A DNA stretch of 7,509 bases from Candidatus Falkowiibacteriota bacterium (GTDB taxonomy: Archaea > Iainarchaeota > Iainarchaeia > Iainarchaeales > GCA-2688035). This document shows, in pieces, positions 6,428 through 7,509 of the stretch. Both the position numbers and the translations under genes were made by a program. The DNA is taken from the NCBI GenBank assembly GCA_017610485.1, contig JAFCBY010000055.1, positions 1 to 7,509 of the forward strand. Reading direction: 5' to 3'. The notes beneath the pieces are model-generated. The model worked only from the letters and a program-made list of their open reading frames with translations, was not told the origin of the DNA and ran no database searches. Each line of letters opens with the position of its first letter. Within the stretch, counting starts at the first letter, position 1.

Positions 6428-6436
6428 GGGAGTGAT
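6428..6436 (+). promoter_or_regulatory. Shine-Dalgarno site of metK
   Basis: GGGAGTGAT resembles the archaeal consensus GGAGGTGAT, with the GGGAG core 9 nt before the ATG at 6442. It decides that start. Confidence 0.65.
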
Positions 6437-6441
6437 ACTTA

Positions 6442-7509
6442 ATGAGAACAGGCAACGGAAAATACCTCTTTACAAGCGAGGCAATGACTGAGGGCCATCC
6501 AGACAAGGTCTGCGACCAAATTAGCGATGCTGTCCTTGACGCAATAATTAAGGACGACCCAACAGCCAGGGTTGCGTGCGAGACAATGGCCGGAATGGGT
6601 TTTGTTATTGTAACAGGGGAAATAACTACTAAGACATATGTTAACGTGCAGAAGATTGCAAGGGAAGTCATAAAGGAAATAGGGTATGACGACCCAAAAT
6701 ACGGGTTTGACTACCAGACTGTTGGAGTTCTGACCTCCATTCACGAGCAGAGCCCTGACATCGCAATGGGCGTTAACGAGAAAGAGGGCGAGGGCGGCGC
6801 AGGAGACCAGGGAATGATGTCCGGCTACGCAACGAACGAAACGCCTGAACTCATGCCTGCTCCAATAATGTACGCGCACAAGCTTGCAATGAAGCTGGCA
6901 GAGGTAAGGAAGAACGGTTCCTTGAAATACTTGAGGCCTGACGGAAAGACCCAGGTTACCATCGAGTATGAGGACAACAAGCCAAAGAGGATTACTGCCG
7001 TTGTTGTTGCAGCACAGCACGACCCAGACGTCGAGCTTGACCAGTTGAGAGCTGATATTAAAGAGCAGGTAATAAAGCCTGTTTGCGGAGACCTCTTGGA
7101 CGACAGCACAGAGTACTTCATTAACAATACAGGGAGATTTGTGATGGGCGGCCCTGTGGCTGACGCAGGCTGCACCGGCAGGAAAATCATTGTTGACACC
7201 TATGGCGGAGTTGGAAACCACGGTGGGGGCGCTTTTTCCGGAAAGGACCCAACCAAGGTTGACAGGTCAGCTGCCTACATGGCAAGGCACATTGCCAAAA
7301 CCATTGTCAAGGCAGGAATTGCTGACAGGGCAGAGGTACAGATTTCCTACGCGATTGGGGGCCGAGACCCAACAAGCCTGTTTATTGACATGCATGGAAC
7401 CTGCAAGTGTGAGCCACAGAAGGTTCAGGACGCTGTCAAGAAACTGTTTGACCTCAGGCCGTCGGAGATTGTTAAATACCTCGATTTGAGAAGGCCAATT
7501 TTCAGGAAG
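6442..7509 (+). CDS. metK: S-adenosylmethionine synthetase, bacterial type (3' end outside window)
   Basis: Methionine adenosyltransferase, which makes S-adenosylmethionine, phosphate and pyrophosphate from methionine and ATP in the cytoplasm. 356 codons are present, against about 380-400 in the family, so only the last few dozen residues are missing beyond the window. Signature motifs are intact: EGHPDK (17-22) near the N-terminus, GAGDQG (119-124), TGRF (230-233), TGRKIIVDTYGG (245-256, with the Arg-Lys equivalent to E. coli Arg244-Lys245), and HGGGAFSGKDPTK (260-272, with the two lysines equivalent to E. coli Lys265 and Lys269). Ser127 replaces the Phe found in E. coli after GDQG-x-M. This is the bacterial/eukaryotic MAT family and not the divergent archaeal MAT (COG1812) used by most archaea. 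Its ATG at 6442 follows a good ribosome site. The gene is divergent from the HTH-CBS regulator, with a candidate operator between them. Confidence 0.96.
   Translation, partial: MRTGNGKYLFTSEAMTEGHPDKVCDQISDAVLDAIIKDDPTARVACETMAGMGFVIVTGEITTKTYVNVQKIAREVIKEIGYDDPKYGFDYQTVGVLTSIHEQSPDIAMGVNEKEGEGGAGDQGMMSGYATNETPELMPAPIMYAHKLAMKLAEVRKNGSLKYLRPDGKTQVTIEYEDNKPKRITAVVVAAQHDPDVELDQLRADIKEQVIKPVCGDLLDDSTEYFINNTGRFVMGGPVADAGCTGRKIIVDTYGGVGNHGGGAFSGKDPTKVDRSAAYMARHIAKTIVKAGIADRAEVQISYAIGGRDPTSLFIDMHGTCKCEPQKVQDAVKKLFDLRPSEIVKYLDLRRPIFRK

Noticed and set aside
6314..6441. SAM riboswitch upstream of metK
   Set aside because: The likely leader is only about 34 nt, with no nested helices or terminator. 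The inverted repeat arms are better read as DNA sites, and SAM riboswitches are not expected in archaea.
7216..7218. Loss of the active-site arginine in MetK (Asn259 before HGGGAF)
   Set aside because: Aligned to E. coli this position is Arg256. The catalytic Arg244-Lys245 pair corresponds to TGRK, which is intact here, and other MetK families also vary before HGGGAF.
6439..7221. 260-codon open frame on the minus strand
   Set aside because: It is antisense to metK, whose motifs are unmistakable; it is a shadow frame with no domain-like pattern.

Overview
The window looks like a stretch of an archaeal chromosome, quite possibly from a DPANN-type lineage such as Diapherotrites or Micrarchaeota. 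That placement is an inference from style, not from a marker gene. Supporting signs are TATA-like boxes about 25 nt ahead of likely transcript starts, one apparently leaderless gene, strong GGAGGT-type ribosome sites inside operons, ATGA stop/start overlaps, a regulator of the archaeal HTH + tandem-CBS type, a PIN-domain protein, and large Ig-like proteins held in the membrane by one C-terminal helix. Coding density is high.

Layout: (1) 1-152, plus strand, the C-terminal end of a PIN-domain (VapC-like) nuclease cut by the window edge. A short convergent gap with a hairpin follows. (2) 4890 down to 214, minus strand, a tight three-gene operon of exported, membrane-anchored proteins of 183, 608 and 764 residues. 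Each has a signal peptide, one to about six Ig-like beta-sandwich domains, a similar Leu-Ala-Gly-rich segment and a single transmembrane helix. The last one carries a histone-H1-like Lys/Arg tail inside the cell. A palindromic TATA box lies upstream. (3) 5165 down to 5024, minus strand, a decayed gene start with a 9-bp homopolymer frameshift, possibly the N-terminus of a PLP-dependent enzyme. (4) 6313 down to 5187, minus strand, an HTH-CBS-CBS regulator overlapping by ATGA with an HD-domain phosphohydrolase. (5) 6442 to the window end, plus strand, a bacterial-type S-adenosylmethionine synthetase (metK), truncated only by the edge.

The two most interesting points are these. First, the HTH-CBS regulator is divergent from metK, and the gap holds a perfect 10-bp inverted repeat with arm centres 32 bp apart. 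Because CBS domains can bind adenosyl ligands including SAM, a SAM-sensing circuit controlling metK is a reasonable hypothesis. Second, the three surface proteins look like parts of one envelope structure of unknown function. No enzyme motif, CRISPR array, tRNA, rRNA or insertion sequence was seen.
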